Numbered from the stretch's first letter, positions 9,457 through 19,026 are shown. The stretch is 64,000 nt of DNA from Streptomyces roseus (GCF_001044425.1 NZ_LFML01000085.1:17246-81245); one strand, 5' to 3'. Notes: generated by a model not told the origin, from the letters alone. A program made the numbers and translations.

Positions 9457-9547
9457 GCTGATCTAGGGCGGCCGTACCAGCACCGGCCGGACCGGTTCGC
9501 CTATTCTCGGGAGGCACGTGTCAGGTCGAGACCCCGAGGAGGACCGA

Positions 9548-10213
9548 GTGCGCGAAGCGGCCCGCGTCGGGGTGGAGGCGCTGATTCCGGCCCAGAAGGT
9601 GGTGCGGCACTCGGTGCGCGGGCAGGTGCTCGACGCGCTGCGCGCGGCCCTCGCCGACGGGGAGCTGGCGCCGGGGGAGATCTACTCCGGGCCAGCCCTG
9701 GGGGAGCGCTACGGCGTCTCCGCGACGCCCGTGCGCGAGGCGATGCAGCAGCTGGCGCTGGAGGGGGCGGTGGAATGCCTCCCCAACCGCGGCTTCCGGG
9801 TGCTGGCGCGCACGCCCCGGGCGATGGCCGAGCTGGCGGAGGTACGGGCACTGCTGGAGGTGCCGGTGGTGCTGCGACTGGCCCGCGCGGTCCCGGCGCA
9901 GGCCTGGGCGGCGCTGCGCCCGGCGGCGGCCGGGGCCGCCGAGGCCGCCGAGGCCGGCGACCCGGCGGGGTACGCGGAGGCGGACCGGGCCTTCCACCGG
10001 GAGGTGCTTTCGCTGGGCGGCAACGAGCAGCTGGTCTCCGTGGCCCAAGACCTCCACCGGCGCTCCCAGTGGCCGCTGCCGGGGGCCCCGCGGGCCCGGC
10101 GCGCGGAACTCGTGGCGGACGCGGCGGAGCACACGGCCCTGCTGGAGGCCCTGATCGCGGGGGACCTGCCGCTGGCGGAGCAGGTGCTGCGCAGGCACTT
10201 CGGCGCGGGCTGA
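9548..10213 (+). CDS. GntR-family transcriptional regulator (FadR type)
   Basis: About 221 residues. The N-terminal winged helix-turn-helix is classic GntR: VLDALRAALADGELAPGE, then GERYGVSATPVREAMQQL and a wing with LPNRGFRVL. The C-terminal helical domain (ADRAFHREVL, AAEHTALLEALIAGD) is the FCD ligand-binding type that often binds a small carboxylate through a metal. GTG 9548 is preferred because GAGGAGG sits 5 bases before it; GTG 9518 in the same frame adds ten residues. It is divergent from the FhuF-like gene and no obvious catabolic target is adjacent. Confidence 0.87.
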   Translation: MREAARVGVEALIPAQKVVRHSVRGQVLDALRAALADGELAPGEIYSGPALGERYGVSATPVREAMQQLALEGAVECLPNRGFRVLARTPRAMAELAEVRALLEVPVVLRLARAVPAQAWAALRPAAAGAAEAAEAGDPAGYAEADRAFHREVLSLGGNEQLVSVAQDLHRRSQWPLPGAPRARRAELVADAAEHTALLEALIAGDLPLAEQVLRRHFGAG

Positions 10214-10294
10214 GCCGGGGCCCGCAGGGCTGCCACCCGCAGCCCCCCGGGTTCGCCGCGGCCTGGCCCTGGCTCGCCCCGCGGCCCCGGTGGC

Positions 10295-11083
10295 TCACAC
10301 CCCCGCGGGGCTGGGCCTGTCCGGGTGGAGCTGGTCCGCCAGCCAGGTCGGGATGCCGCCCAGGAGGTGGAACAGGCGCCGGGCCTCGGCGCGCAGGCGG
10401 GCCGCCTCCGGCTCCGGCTCGGCTTCGGCCAGCGCCGCCAGCGCGGGGGCCGTACCGATCAGGAAGCCCAGGTCCTCCCGGATCCGAAGGGACTCCGCGA
10501 AGCCCTTGCGGGCCTCCGCCACCTCCCCGTCCCGCAGCGACAGCGCCGCCAGGTGGCGCCAGGTGAAGGACAGCAGCAGCGTGTCCCCGTGCGCCAGCGC
10601 CCCGGCATGGGCCCGGCGGTAGGCCGGACGCGCCGACTGCGGGGCGTCCGCGAGGTGCTCCGCGACCAGCCCCCGCCGGAAGTCCAGCAGCGGGCGGGTC
10701 CGGGACCCGGGGGAGAGCAGCGCCGCCGCCCGGCCCAGCGCCGAGCGGGCCTCGTCCGAGCGGTCGCGGACCCCGAGCACGGTCGCCGCGTACGCGAGCT
10801 GCCCGCGCTCGCACGCCGCCGCGCCCCGCTCGTCGTCGTCGTGGGCCACCGCCTCCGCGACCCGCAGGGCGTCCTCCGCCTCGGCCCAGCCCTGCCCGGT
10901 GAACAGGCAGCGCTCGACGAGCAGCGCGGTCCGCTGTACGGCCGCACCGGCGTCGTGCAGGTGGGGCGTCAGCAGGGCCGCCGCGTCGCTCCAACAACCG
11001 CGCGAGCGCAGCCGCCATATCGCCCGCTGGAGGGGATCGTCTCCCCCGGTAGATCCGGCACCGGACATGGCGGTATCCGCCAC
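10295..11083 (-). CDS. TPR-like helical protein of unknown function
   Basis: A 262-residue, almost wholly helical Ala/Arg-rich protein with repeated helix pairs of the tetratricopeptide kind, for example ARSALGRAAALL, ARPAYRRAHAGAL and ARKGFAESLRIREDLG. It resembles the C-terminal helical arrays of large LuxR/LAL regulators but has no DNA-binding domain. GTG 11083 was chosen because GGGGAGGG lies 5 bases upstream; a longer reading to 11164 has no ribosome site. Its partner or pathway cannot be told from the context. It converges with the GntR gene. Confidence 0.6.
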   Translation of the reverse strand: MADTAMSGAGSTGGDDPLQRAIWRLRSRGCWSDAAALLTPHLHDAGAAVQRTALLVERCLFTGQGWAEAEDALRVAEAVAHDDDERGAAACERGQLAYAATVLGVRDRSDEARSALGRAAALLSPGSRTRPLLDFRRGLVAEHLADAPQSARPAYRRAHAGALAHGDTLLLSFTWRHLAALSLRDGEVAEARKGFAESLRIREDLGFLIGTAPALAALAEAEPEPEAARLRAEARRLFHLLGGIPTWLADQLHPDRPSPAGV

Positions 11084-11259
11084 ATTGCCCTCCCCAAAGC
11101 AACCAAGCAGCACGTCGTTGAGCCCTGGGGCGAAATGAGAGCACGGATCGGAGCCTTCGGCCAAGGGGTCGGGTGAACTCTTTCACAAAGTCCGGACGAC
11201 GTGTCAGGGAGCCCGCGCCGCCCGCCCGCCGTCCGGGCTGCCGCCCCGGCCGGATCCGC

Positions 11260-12939
11260 TCAGCTCATCCGCAGTGCGAGGAAGAAGTCGAGCTTGTCCT
11301 CCAGCCGCGAGAGGTCACGCCCCGTCAACTGCTCGATTCGCCCGACCCGGTACCGCAGCGTGTTGACGTGCAGGTGCAGCCGCGTCGCGCAGCGCGTCCA
11401 CGAGCCGTCGCAGTCCAGGAAGGCCTCCAGCGTCGGGATCAGTTCCGCCCGGTGGCGGCGGTCGTAGTCCCGCAGCGGGTCCAGCAGGCGCGCCGTGAAG
11501 GCGCGGCGCACGTCGTCCGGGACGAACGGCAGCAGCAGCACGTGCGAGGCCAGCTCGTGGTGGCCGGCCGCGCAGACCCGGCCCGGGCGCGCCGCGGCGA
11601 CCCGGCGGGCGTGCCGGGCCTCCTCCAGCGCCCCGCGCAGCCCCTCGGCGGAATGCACGGCCGCGCTGACGCCCAGGGTGAGCCGGCCGTCGTCGGCGAG
11701 GCCCGCCTGCAGGGGCTCCCGTACGGCGGAGAGCAGCTCGTCGGCGTGCAGGGCACGGTCGGGGCCCTTCTCCTCGCCGGGCTCCGCGGGGAGCGCGGGC
11801 AGCGGTACGAGGGCGATGGCCTCGTCGCCGGCGTGGGCCACGGCGATGCGGTCCGAGGGCTCGGGGCCCGAGACGGACGGGTCGACGAGGATCTCCTCCA
11901 GCAGCGACTGGGCCACCGGGCCGCCGGGGATGTCCCCGCCGTCCCAGTCGACCCGCGCCACGACGACCTGCCAGTGCGGGGCGGTGCCCAGCCCGGGCAG
12001 CAGCACCGGGGCCGCGACCCGCAGGCGCGCGGCGATCTCGGCGGGCGGGGCACCCGTCTGGACCAGTTCCAGCACCTCCTGGGCGAGCCTGCGGCGCACC
12101 GTACGGGCGGCGTCGCGCCGGTCGCGCTCGACGGCGATCAGCTGGGTCACGCCCTGGAGCAGGTCGAGCCGCTCGGCCGGCCAGTCCCCGGCGTCCGCCT
12201 CGACGGCCAGCAGCCAGTCCGAGAGCACGCTTTCGCGCACGTCACGGGCCCCGGGGCCGCCCGGGCCCCGGCCCGCTCCCCTGATCGGGAAGAGGGAGTA
12301 CGTCATACCCTGGAGGGAGATCCGGTGCGGGCCCCTGCGCCCGGTGCGGACCGCCGCCAGGTGCTCCGCGGCCAGGGCCGCGCAGACGCCCGGCGCCAGG
12401 GGTTCGCCCGCGCCGGCGATCTGCCGGCCGGTGGGGGACAGCACCCAGGCGCGCAGATCGAGGTCGGTGGTGAGCAGATCGAGCACCACATCGGGCCCAC
12501 CGCCCGCGGGACCCGAGGTCATCAGGCGGCGGTGGCGGTCCACGACCGCCGCGAGATCGCCCGCGCGCTCGCCGGAGACCTGCCGCACCACGTACTCGGT
12601 GATCGTGGCGAATGCAACGTCTTCGTTCACCGCGAACAGCGGCAGCCGGTTGCGCCGACAGGCTGAAACGAGATCGTCGGGAATGTCCCCGAGCTCCGCC
12701 TCGCCGGCCGCGAGGCCCGCGACGCCCGCGCTCGCGAGGATTCGTACGAACGGCTCGGAGTCGGCCGAATTTCTTCGCCACGCCAGGCCGGTGAGGACGA
12801 GTTCGCCTCCGGTGAGGTATCGGCTGGGATCCCGTAGGTCGGTCGTCATGACGCCGCGGACCGTCCGGTCGAGTTCGTCCTCGCCGCCCAGCAGCCGCAG
12901 CCCCAGCGCCTCGGTTTCCAGCAGTGCGCGCAGCCGCAT
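11260..12939 (-). CDS. PucR-family transcriptional regulator of purine catabolism
   Basis: A 559-residue regulator. Residues 1-125 form the N-terminal PucR sensory domain (LLGGEDELDRTVRGVMTTDL, LTGGELVLTGLAW). The middle is a GGDEF-like linker region, and the C-terminus is a PucR-type helix-turn-helix (AFLDCDGSWTRCATRLHLH, VNTLRYRVGRIEQLTGRDL). Members of this family respond to purine degradation intermediates. It is transcribed away from the xanthine dehydrogenase genes across a 254-bp shared promoter region, which strongly suggests that it controls them. Confidence 0.9.
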   Translation of the reverse strand: MRLRALLETEALGLRLLGGEDELDRTVRGVMTTDLRDPSRYLTGGELVLTGLAWRRNSADSEPFVRILASAGVAGLAAGEAELGDIPDDLVSACRRNRLPLFAVNEDVAFATITEYVVRQVSGERAGDLAAVVDRHRRLMTSGPAGGGPDVVLDLLTTDLDLRAWVLSPTGRQIAGAGEPLAPGVCAALAAEHLAAVRTGRRGPHRISLQGMTYSLFPIRGAGRGPGGPGARDVRESVLSDWLLAVEADAGDWPAERLDLLQGVTQLIAVERDRRDAARTVRRRLAQEVLELVQTGAPPAEIAARLRVAAPVLLPGLGTAPHWQVVVARVDWDGGDIPGGPVAQSLLEEILVDPSVSGPEPSDRIAVAHAGDEAIALVPLPALPAEPGEEKGPDRALHADELLSAVREPLQAGLADDGRLTLGVSAAVHSAEGLRGALEEARHARRVAAARPGRVCAAGHHELASHVLLLPFVPDDVRRAFTARLLDPLRDYDRRHRAELIPTLEAFLDCDGSWTRCATRLHLHVNTLRYRVGRIEQLTGRDLSRLEDKLDFFLALRMS

Positions 12940-13193
12940 GGTGTCGCCGCCGATCTGTCTCGAATGTTGCCGTTGGAAATCGGGCAGGTCGTTGCATCCT
13001 GCCTTTCATACGAATCTACAAGACGAGGGAGGTCGCCAGCCAACTCCTTCATGGTTTCGGTGACTGCACCCGGAGGACGCACGGCTTGTGTACTGACTCC
13101 ACACCGCGTTAACAGCACGTGAACGACCAGTCGAGGGCCCAAGGGCCTCCTGGCTTGAAGTGAACGACACGATGAAGAAGAAGAGAGCCGCAC
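12940..13193. promoter_or_regulatory. Divergent promoter region between pucR-type regulator and xdh genes
   Basis: This 254-bp non-coding stretch is less GC-rich than its surroundings and must hold the promoters of both transcripts. I see an imperfect inverted repeat, GAGGGCCC-AA-GGGCCTC, near 13133-13149 and a purine-rich leader (GATGAAGAAGAAGAGAG) just before the xdhB ATG that serves as its ribosome site. The actual regulator site is not identified. Confidence 0.45.
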
Positions 13194-14090
13194 ATGGACT
13201 TCCTTCGCCCCGCCAGCTGGGAGGAGGCACTCGCCGCTAAGGCCGAGTACCCCTCAGCTGTGCCGATTGCGGGTGGCACCGACATCATGGTCGAGATCAA
13301 CTTCGACCACCGTCGGCCGGAGTACCTCCTGGACCTGAACCGCATCGGTCTGCTGCGGGAGTGGGAGGTCGGCGAGGACGTGGTCCGGCTGGGCGCCTCC
13401 GTTCCGTACACGCAGATCATGGAGAACCTCCGCACGGAGCTGCCGGGTCTCGCGCTCGCCTCGCACACGGTCGCGTCCCCGCAGATCCGCAACCGCGGCG
13501 GCGTCGGCGGCAACCTCGGTTGTGCCTCGCCGGCCGGCGACTCCCACCCCGCGCTGCTCGCGGCGGGCGCCGAGGTCGAGGTGGAGTCCGTACGCGGCTC
13601 CCGCCTGATCCCGATCGACGAGTTCTACACCGGCGTGAAGCGCAACGCGCTCGCCGCCGACGAGCTCATCAAGACCATCCACGTGAAGAAGGCGGACGGT
13701 CCCCAGCAGTACTCCAAGGTCGGCTCCCGCAACGCGATGGTCATCGCCGTCTGCGCGTTCGGCCTGGCGCTGCACCCCGAGACCCGTACGGTCCGCACCG
13801 GCATCGGATCGGCCGCGCCGACCCCGATCCGCGCGAAGGCCGCCGAGGAGTTCCTGAACGCCGCGCTCGAAGAGGGCGGTTTCTGGGAGTCCGGCAAGGT
13901 CATCACCCCGTCGATCGCCAAGCAGTTCGGTGACCTCGCCTCCGGCGCGGCCAACCCGATCGACGACGTCCGCGGCACGGCGAAGTACCGCCGTCACGCG
14001 GTAGGCATCATGGCTCGCCGCCAGCTCGTCTGGACCTGGGAGCAGTACCGCGGAACCGGCCACGGCCGCTCGCTCGAAGGGGCTGCGTAA
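13194..14090 (+). CDS. xdhB: Xanthine dehydrogenase FAD-binding subunit
   Basis: A 298-residue FAD-binding subunit of the molybdenum hydroxylase family. The N-terminal FAD half has PIAGGTDIMVEI, followed by ASPQIRNRGGVGGNLGCASPAGD, the family signature that contacts FAD. The C-terminal CO-dehydrogenase flavoprotein domain includes YSKVGSRNAMVIAV. It passes electrons from the 2Fe-2S clusters to NAD or another acceptor. The stop is 2 bp before xdhC, so the three genes form one operon in the order FAD, FeS, Mo. Subunit letters follow E. coli usage. Confidence 0.92.
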   Translation: MDFLRPASWEEALAAKAEYPSAVPIAGGTDIMVEINFDHRRPEYLLDLNRIGLLREWEVGEDVVRLGASVPYTQIMENLRTELPGLALASHTVASPQIRNRGGVGGNLGCASPAGDSHPALLAAGAEVEVESVRGSRLIPIDEFYTGVKRNALAADELIKTIHVKKADGPQQYSKVGSRNAMVIAVCAFGLALHPETRTVRTGIGSAAPTPIRAKAAEEFLNAALEEGGFWESGKVITPSIAKQFGDLASGAANPIDDVRGTAKYRRHAVGIMARRQLVWTWEQYRGTGHGRSLEGAA

Positions 14091-14092
14091 TC

Positions 14093-14701
14093 ATGCGCGT
14101 CAATTTCACCGTCAACGGCCGTCAGCAGGAAGCAGACGACGTCTGGGAGGGCGAATCCCTCCTCTACGTGCTGCGCGAGCGGCTCGGCCTGCCGGGTTCG
14201 AAGAACGCCTGCGAGCAGGGCGAGTGCGGTTCCTGCACCGTCCGCCTCGACGGCGTGCCCGTCTGTTCCTGTCTGGTGGCCGCCGGCCAGGTCGAGGGTC
14301 GCGACGTCGTGACCGTCGAGGGCCTGGCGGAGTTCGCCAAGCAGCGCGAGCAGCACGGCCACGGCGGTGCCTGCGGCACCGGCGGCGGCTGCGGCTCCGA
14401 GGGCGGCGTCACCCTGGACGCGGCCAAGCAGTGGCAGGCCAAGCCCGCCGACTCGCAGACCGGTGAGGGCGTGGAGCTCTCCAACATCCAGCAGGCGTTC
14501 ATCGACGCCGGCGCCGTGCAGTGCGGCTTCTGCACCCCCGGTCTGCTGGTGCAGGCCGACGCGCTGCTCGAAGAGAACAGCTCCCCGTCCGACCAGGACA
14601 TCCGTGAGGCCCTGTCCGGCAACCTCTGCCGCTGCACGGGGTACGAGAAGATCCTCGACGCGGTCCGCCTGGCGGCCGCCCGTCAGGGAGAGGCGGTCTG
14701 A
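14093..14701 (+). CDS. xdhC: Xanthine dehydrogenase 2Fe-2S subunit with Gly/Cys insert
   Basis: A 202-residue iron-sulfur subunit. The plant-type ferredoxin cluster uses Cys40, Cys45, Cys48 and Cys60 (CEQGECGSC). The second cluster uses Cys144, Cys147, Cys179 and Cys181 (QCGFCTPG, CRCTGY). Between the two domains, residues 86-105, lies a His/Gly/Cys-rich insert (QHGHGGACGTGGGCGSEGG) with two extra cysteines, not part of the core fold. It is separated by 2 bp from both the gene before and the gene after, so translation is coupled. Confidence 0.92.
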   Translation: MRVNFTVNGRQQEADDVWEGESLLYVLRERLGLPGSKNACEQGECGSCTVRLDGVPVCSCLVAAGQVEGRDVVTVEGLAEFAKQREQHGHGGACGTGGGCGSEGGVTLDAAKQWQAKPADSQTGEGVELSNIQQAFIDAGAVQCGFCTPGLLVQADALLEENSSPSDQDIREALSGNLCRCTGYEKILDAVRLAAARQGEAV

Positions 14702-14703
14702 CC

Positions 14704-17109
14704 ATGGCTCAGAACACCCGCACGGTACCGGCCGGCACGCCGACCAACGTCACCCAGAAGCACAACAAGGGCGGCATCGGCGAGTCCACGCTCCGCCCCG
14801 ACGGCACCCTCAAGGTCACCGGTGAGTTCGCGTACTCCTCGGACATGTGGCACGAGGACATGCTGTGGGGCCAGACGCTGCGCAGCACCGTCGCCCACGC
14901 CGAGATCGCCTCGATCGACATCTCCGAGGCGCTCGCGATGCCGGGCGTCTACTCGGTGCTCACGTACGACGACCTGCCGGCCGCGATGAAGAACTACGGC
15001 CTGGAGATCCAGGACACCCCGGTCCTCGCCAACGGCCGGGTGCGCCACCACGGTGAGCCGGTCGCCCTCGTGGCCGCCGACCACCCGGAGACCGCCCGCC
15101 GCGCGGCAGCCAAGATCAAGATCGACTACCGCGAGCTGCCGCTCGTCACGGACGAGGCCTCCGCCCTCGCCCCGGACGCGCCGCTGATCCACCCGGGCCG
15201 CGACGACCACCACTCCGGTCACGTCCCGCACCCGAACATCGTGCACCGCCAGCCGATCATCCGCGGCAACGTGGAGGAGGCCCGCAAGCGCGCCGACGTC
15301 ATCGTCGAGGGCGAGTACACCTTCGGCATGCAGGACCAGGCCTTCCTCGGCCCGGAGTCCGGCCTCGCCGTGCCCTCCGAGGACGGCGGCGTCGACCTCT
15401 ACGTCGCCACCCAGTGGCTGCACTCGGACCTCAAGCAGATCGCCCCGGTCCTCGGTCTCCCCGAGGAGAAGGTCCGCATGACGCTCTCGGGCGTCGGCGG
15501 TGCCTTCGGCGGCCGCGAGGACATCTCGATGCAGATCCACGCCTGCCTCCTGGCCCTCGCCACGAACAAGCCGGTCAAGATCGTCTACAACCGGTTCGAG
15601 TCCTTCTTCGGCCACGTGCACCGCCACCCGGCCAAGCTGTACTACGAGCACGGCGCCACCAAGGACGGCAAGCTCACGCACATGAAGTGCAAGATCGTCC
15701 TGGACGGCGGCGCGTACGCGTCGGCCTCCCCGGCGGTCGTGGGCAACGCCTCCTCCCTGTCGGTCGGTCCGTACGTCCTGGAGGACGTGGACATCGAGGC
15801 GATCGCGCTCTACACGAACAACCCGCCCTGCGGCGCGATGCGCGGCTTCGGCGCCGTCCAGGCCTGCTTCGCCTACGAGGCCCAGATGGACAAGCTCGCG
15901 GCGAAGCTGGGCATGGACCCGGTCGAGTTCCGTCAGCTGAACGCCATGGAGATGGGCACGATCATGCCCACCGGCCAGGTCGTGGACTCCCCGGCGCCCG
16001 TCGCCGAGCTGCTGCGCCGGGTCAAGTCCCGCCCGCTGCCGCCGGAGCGCCAGTGGGAGTCCGCCGGCGAGGGCGCGGACGTCCGCGCGCTGCCGGGCGG
16101 CCTGTCCAACACCACCCACGGCGAGGGCGTCGTCCGCGGCGTCGGCTACGCGGTCGGCATCAAGAACGTCGGCTTCTCCGAGGGCTTCGACGACTACTCC
16201 ACCGCCCGCGTGCGCCTGGAGGTCATCAACGGCGAGCCCGTCGCGATGGTCCACACGGCCATGGCGGAGGTCGGCCAGGGCGGTGTCACCGTCCACGCGC
16301 AGATCGCCCGTACGGAGCTGGGCGTCACGCAGGTCACCATCCACCCGGCCGACACGCAGGTCGGCTCCGCCGGTTCCACGTCCGCCTCGCGGCAGACGTA
16401 CATGACCGGTGGCGCCGTGAAGAACACCTGCGAGGCCGTCCGCGAGGCGGTCCTGGAGATCGGCCGCCGCAAGAACGGGTCCTACCACCCGGCCTGGGCG
16501 ACCGCCGAGCTGCTCCTCGAAGGCGGCAAGATCGTCACCGACGGCGGCGAGGTCCTCGCGGACATCGCCGACGTGCTGGAGGGCGAGGACGCGATCGACC
16601 TGGAGCTGGAGTTCCGGCACCGGCCGACCGTCGCCTTCGACCTGAAGACCGGCCAGGGCGACGGCCACGTCCAGTACACCTTCGCCGCGCACCGCGCGGT
16701 GGTCGAGGTGGACACCGAGCTCGGCCTGGTCAAGGTCGTCGAGCTGGCGACCGCGCAGGACGTCGGCAAGGCCCTGAACATGCTCTCCGTGGTCGGCCAG
16801 ATCCAGGGTGGCACCACCCAGGGCCTCGGCGTCGCGATCATGGAGGAGATCATCGTGGACCCGAAGACCGCGAAGGTGCGCAACCCCTCCTTCACGGACT
16901 ACCTGATCCCGACCATCCTCGACACCCCGACCATCCCGGTCGACGTCCTGGAGCTCGCCGACCCGAACGCGCCGTACGGCCTTCGCGGTATGGGCGAGGC
17001 CCCCACCCTGTCGTCCACCCCGGCCGTCCTCGCGGCGATCCGGGCGGCGACCGGTCTGGAGCTCAACAAGACGCCGATCCGTCCGGAAGCCCTCACCGGC
17101 ACCCTCTAG
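14704..17109 (+). CDS. xdhA: Xanthine dehydrogenase molybdenum-binding subunit
   Basis: The 801-residue large subunit that binds the molybdenum cofactor and oxidises hypoxanthine and xanthine to urate. Visible family segments include GKGGIGESTLRPDG at the start, GVGGAFGGRED (Mo-cofactor contact), CGAMRGFGAVQACFA, AEVGQGGVTVHAQIA and GMGEAPTLS near the C-terminus, which holds the catalytic Glu region. The length is normal for a bacterial stand-alone subunit. It is the last gene of the xdh operon, followed by a strong hairpin. Substrate choice is inferred from the PucR and purine-permease neighbours. Confidence 0.92.
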   Translation: MAQNTRTVPAGTPTNVTQKHNKGGIGESTLRPDGTLKVTGEFAYSSDMWHEDMLWGQTLRSTVAHAEIASIDISEALAMPGVYSVLTYDDLPAAMKNYGLEIQDTPVLANGRVRHHGEPVALVAADHPETARRAAAKIKIDYRELPLVTDEASALAPDAPLIHPGRDDHHSGHVPHPNIVHRQPIIRGNVEEARKRADVIVEGEYTFGMQDQAFLGPESGLAVPSEDGGVDLYVATQWLHSDLKQIAPVLGLPEEKVRMTLSGVGGAFGGREDISMQIHACLLALATNKPVKIVYNRFESFFGHVHRHPAKLYYEHGATKDGKLTHMKCKIVLDGGAYASASPAVVGNASSLSVGPYVLEDVDIEAIALYTNNPPCGAMRGFGAVQACFAYEAQMDKLAAKLGMDPVEFRQLNAMEMGTIMPTGQVVDSPAPVAELLRRVKSRPLPPERQWESAGEGADVRALPGGLSNTTHGEGVVRGVGYAVGIKNVGFSEGFDDYSTARVRLEVINGEPVAMVHTAMAEVGQGGVTVHAQIARTELGVTQVTIHPADTQVGSAGSTSASRQTYMTGGAVKNTCEAVREAVLEIGRRKNGSYHPAWATAELLLEGGKIVTDGGEVLADIADVLEGEDAIDLELEFRHRPTVAFDLKTGQGDGHVQYTFAAHRAVVEVDTELGLVKVVELATAQDVGKALNMLSVVGQIQGGTTQGLGVAIMEEIIVDPKTAKVRNPSFTDYLIPTILDTPTIPVDVLELADPNAPYGLRGMGEAPTLSSTPAVLAAIRAATGLELNKTPIRPEALTGTL

Positions 17110-17121
17110 GACGGCGTGGTC

Positions 17122-17156
17122 CCGGGGGCCGCGCGGCCACGCCGCGCGGCCCCCGG
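17122..17156 (+). terminator. 15-bp GC hairpin after the xdh operon
   Basis: CCGGGGGCCGCGCGG (17122-17136), loop CCACG, exact complement at 17142-17156. There is no U-tract, which is common for actinomycete terminators. Confidence 0.7.
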
Positions 17157-17488
17157 ACCCCTACAGACTCTCCGGGCGGTGTGACACCGGGAACGTCACA
17201 CTTCCTGTCCCACCGCCCGGAGCCCGAAGTCCGGAGTACGAGAACCGCACCGCTCGCGGTCGTCCCACCGGCAGCACCCCCACGGAAACACCCGGTCGCC
17301 CCGGCACCCCGGAGCAGCCACCGGCACCACACCAGTACCGCAAACCCCCGCAGTACCCGCAGTACACGCAGTGCATTTCGCGTCGCCTCGGGCCGTCACC
17401 CCGGGTCGTGCAGCCAAACGGAGTTTCCCAAATCCCGCGTCTCCAATCTTCATGCGGGTGCCCCTTTGAACCTTGGGAGTTAGGCACC
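17157..17488. other. Non-coding leader before the purine permease
   Basis: 332 bp without a convincing gene. It is noticeably C/A-rich on the top strand and holds a short imperfect tandem repeat near 17345-17372 (CCCGCAGTACCCGCAGTACA). It must contain the promoter of the permease, whose ribosome site is TTGGGAG near 17474-17480. No known riboswitch fold is recognisable, and the purine riboswitch core is absent. Confidence 0.4.
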
Positions 17489-18952
17489 ATGACCCAGTCG
17501 TCTGTGGAGCCCAAGACCAGCGCGGAAGAGGCCGGCGACGGCACTCGCAACCCCGCCGGGCGTTCTTGGCTCGACCGGTACTTTCACATCACGCACAGAG
17601 GCAGCAACGTCGGCAATGAGATTCGTGGCGGCGTCACGACCTTCATGGCCATGGCGTACATCCTCCTGCTCAACCCGCTGATCCTCTCCGGCAAGGACGT
17701 CGCCGGGGACACCATGAGCCAGAAGGCTCTCATCACCGCCACGGCCTTCGCCGCGGCCCTGACGACGCTCCTCATGGGCTTCGTCGGCAAGGTGCCGCTG
17801 GCCCTGGCCGCGGGCCTGTCCGTCTCCGGCGTGCTCTCCTCGCAGGTCGCGCCCCAGATGACCTGGCCGCAGGCCATGGGCATGTGCGTGATGTACGGCG
17901 TCGTGATCTGTCTCCTGGTCGTCACCGGCCTCCGCGAGATGATCATGAACGCGATCCCCCTCGCGCTCAAGCACGCGATCACCATGGGCATCGGCATGTT
18001 CGTCGCCCTGATCGGCCTCGTGAAGGCCGGCTTCGTCGGCAACGGCGGGGAGTTCTCCCCTCCGGTCCAGCTCGGCCCGGTGGGCCAGCTCGCCGGCTGG
18101 CCCGTCCTGATCTTCTGCATCACCCTGCTCGCGATCTTCATGCTCCAGGCCCGCAAGGTCCCCGGCGCGATCCTGATCGGCATCGTCGGCGGCACCGTGA
18201 TCGCCGCGATCGTCAACGTCGTCGCCGATGTGGACCCGAAGGCCTGGAAGAACGGCGCGCCGACCCTGCACGGGTCCGCGGTCTCGATGCCGGACTTCTC
18301 GCTCTTCGGCCAGGTCTCCTTCGGCGGCTGGGGCGACGTCGGCGCCATGACGATCGGCATGATCGTCTTCACCCTCGTGCTCGCCGGCTTCTTCGACGCG
18401 ATGGCCACCATCATCGGCGTCGGCACCGAGGCCAAGCTCGCCGACGACAAGGGCCGCATGCCGGGCCTGTCGAAGGCCCTGTTCATCGACGGCGCCGGCG
18501 GTGCCATCGGCGGCCTGACCGGCGGCTCCGGCCAGACGGTGTTCGTGGAGTCCGCGACCGGCGTCGGCGAGGGTGCCCGTACGGGCCTCGCCTCCGTCGT
18601 CACCGGCCTCTTCTTCGCCGCCTGCCTCTTCTTCACCCCGATCACGCAGATCGTCCCGGGTGAGGTCGCCTCCGCGGCCCTGGTGGTCATCGGCGCGATG
18701 ATGATGCAGAACGCCCGCCACGTGGACTGGGCCGACACCGCGACCGCCATCCCGGTCTTCCTGACCGTGGTGCTCATGCCCTTCACGTACTCGATCACCG
18801 CGGGCGTCGCGGCCGGCGTGATCTCCTACGTGGCCATCAAGACCGCACAGGGCAAGGCCCGTGAGATCGGTGCCTTCATGTGGGCGCTGACGGTCATCTT
18901 CGTGGTGTTCTTCGCGGAGCACCCGATCGAGGCATGGCTCGGGGTGAAGTAA
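17489..18952 (+). CDS. AzgA-type hypoxanthine/guanine permease (NCS2 superfamily)
   Basis: A 487-residue integral membrane transporter with about twelve to fourteen hydrophobic segments. Diagnostic pieces are RGGVTTFMAMAYILLLNP at the first helix, GMGLN-like helices, the FFDAMATIIGVGTEA segment and GGSGQTVFVESATGVGEGARTG, which match the AzgA branch that imports hypoxanthine, guanine or adenine. Placed between xdh and its maturation factor, it would supply purines for breakdown. The ATG at 17489 was chosen because GGGAG precedes it. Purine specificity is inferred from family and context. Confidence 0.9.
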   Translation: MTQSSVEPKTSAEEAGDGTRNPAGRSWLDRYFHITHRGSNVGNEIRGGVTTFMAMAYILLLNPLILSGKDVAGDTMSQKALITATAFAAALTTLLMGFVGKVPLALAAGLSVSGVLSSQVAPQMTWPQAMGMCVMYGVVICLLVVTGLREMIMNAIPLALKHAITMGIGMFVALIGLVKAGFVGNGGEFSPPVQLGPVGQLAGWPVLIFCITLLAIFMLQARKVPGAILIGIVGGTVIAAIVNVVADVDPKAWKNGAPTLHGSAVSMPDFSLFGQVSFGGWGDVGAMTIGMIVFTLVLAGFFDAMATIIGVGTEAKLADDKGRMPGLSKALFIDGAGGAIGGLTGGSGQTVFVESATGVGEGARTGLASVVTGLFFAACLFFTPITQIVPGEVASAALVVIGAMMMQNARHVDWADTATAIPVFLTVVLMPFTYSITAGVAAGVISYVAIKTAQGKAREIGAFMWALTVIFVVFFAEHPIEAWLGVK

Positions 18953-18955
18953 GGC

Positions 18956-18975
18956 GGGGCCGGTGATCCGGCCCC
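18956..18975 (+). terminator. Short hairpin after the permease
   Basis: GGGGCCGG (18956-18963), loop TGAT, complement at 18968-18975. It is only 8 bp and lies 50 bp before the next start, so it may attenuate rather than end transcription. Confidence 0.4.
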
Positions 18976-19026
18976 GGCCCTCCACGCATCCGATACTGGT
19001 AACCGAACCTCTTTGAGGAGGCCGCA

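Noticed and set aside
17157..17488. Purine riboswitch in front of the purine permease
   Set aside because: The conserved purine-aptamer core and its three-way junction could not be found; the leader is C/A-rich and unstructured by eye.
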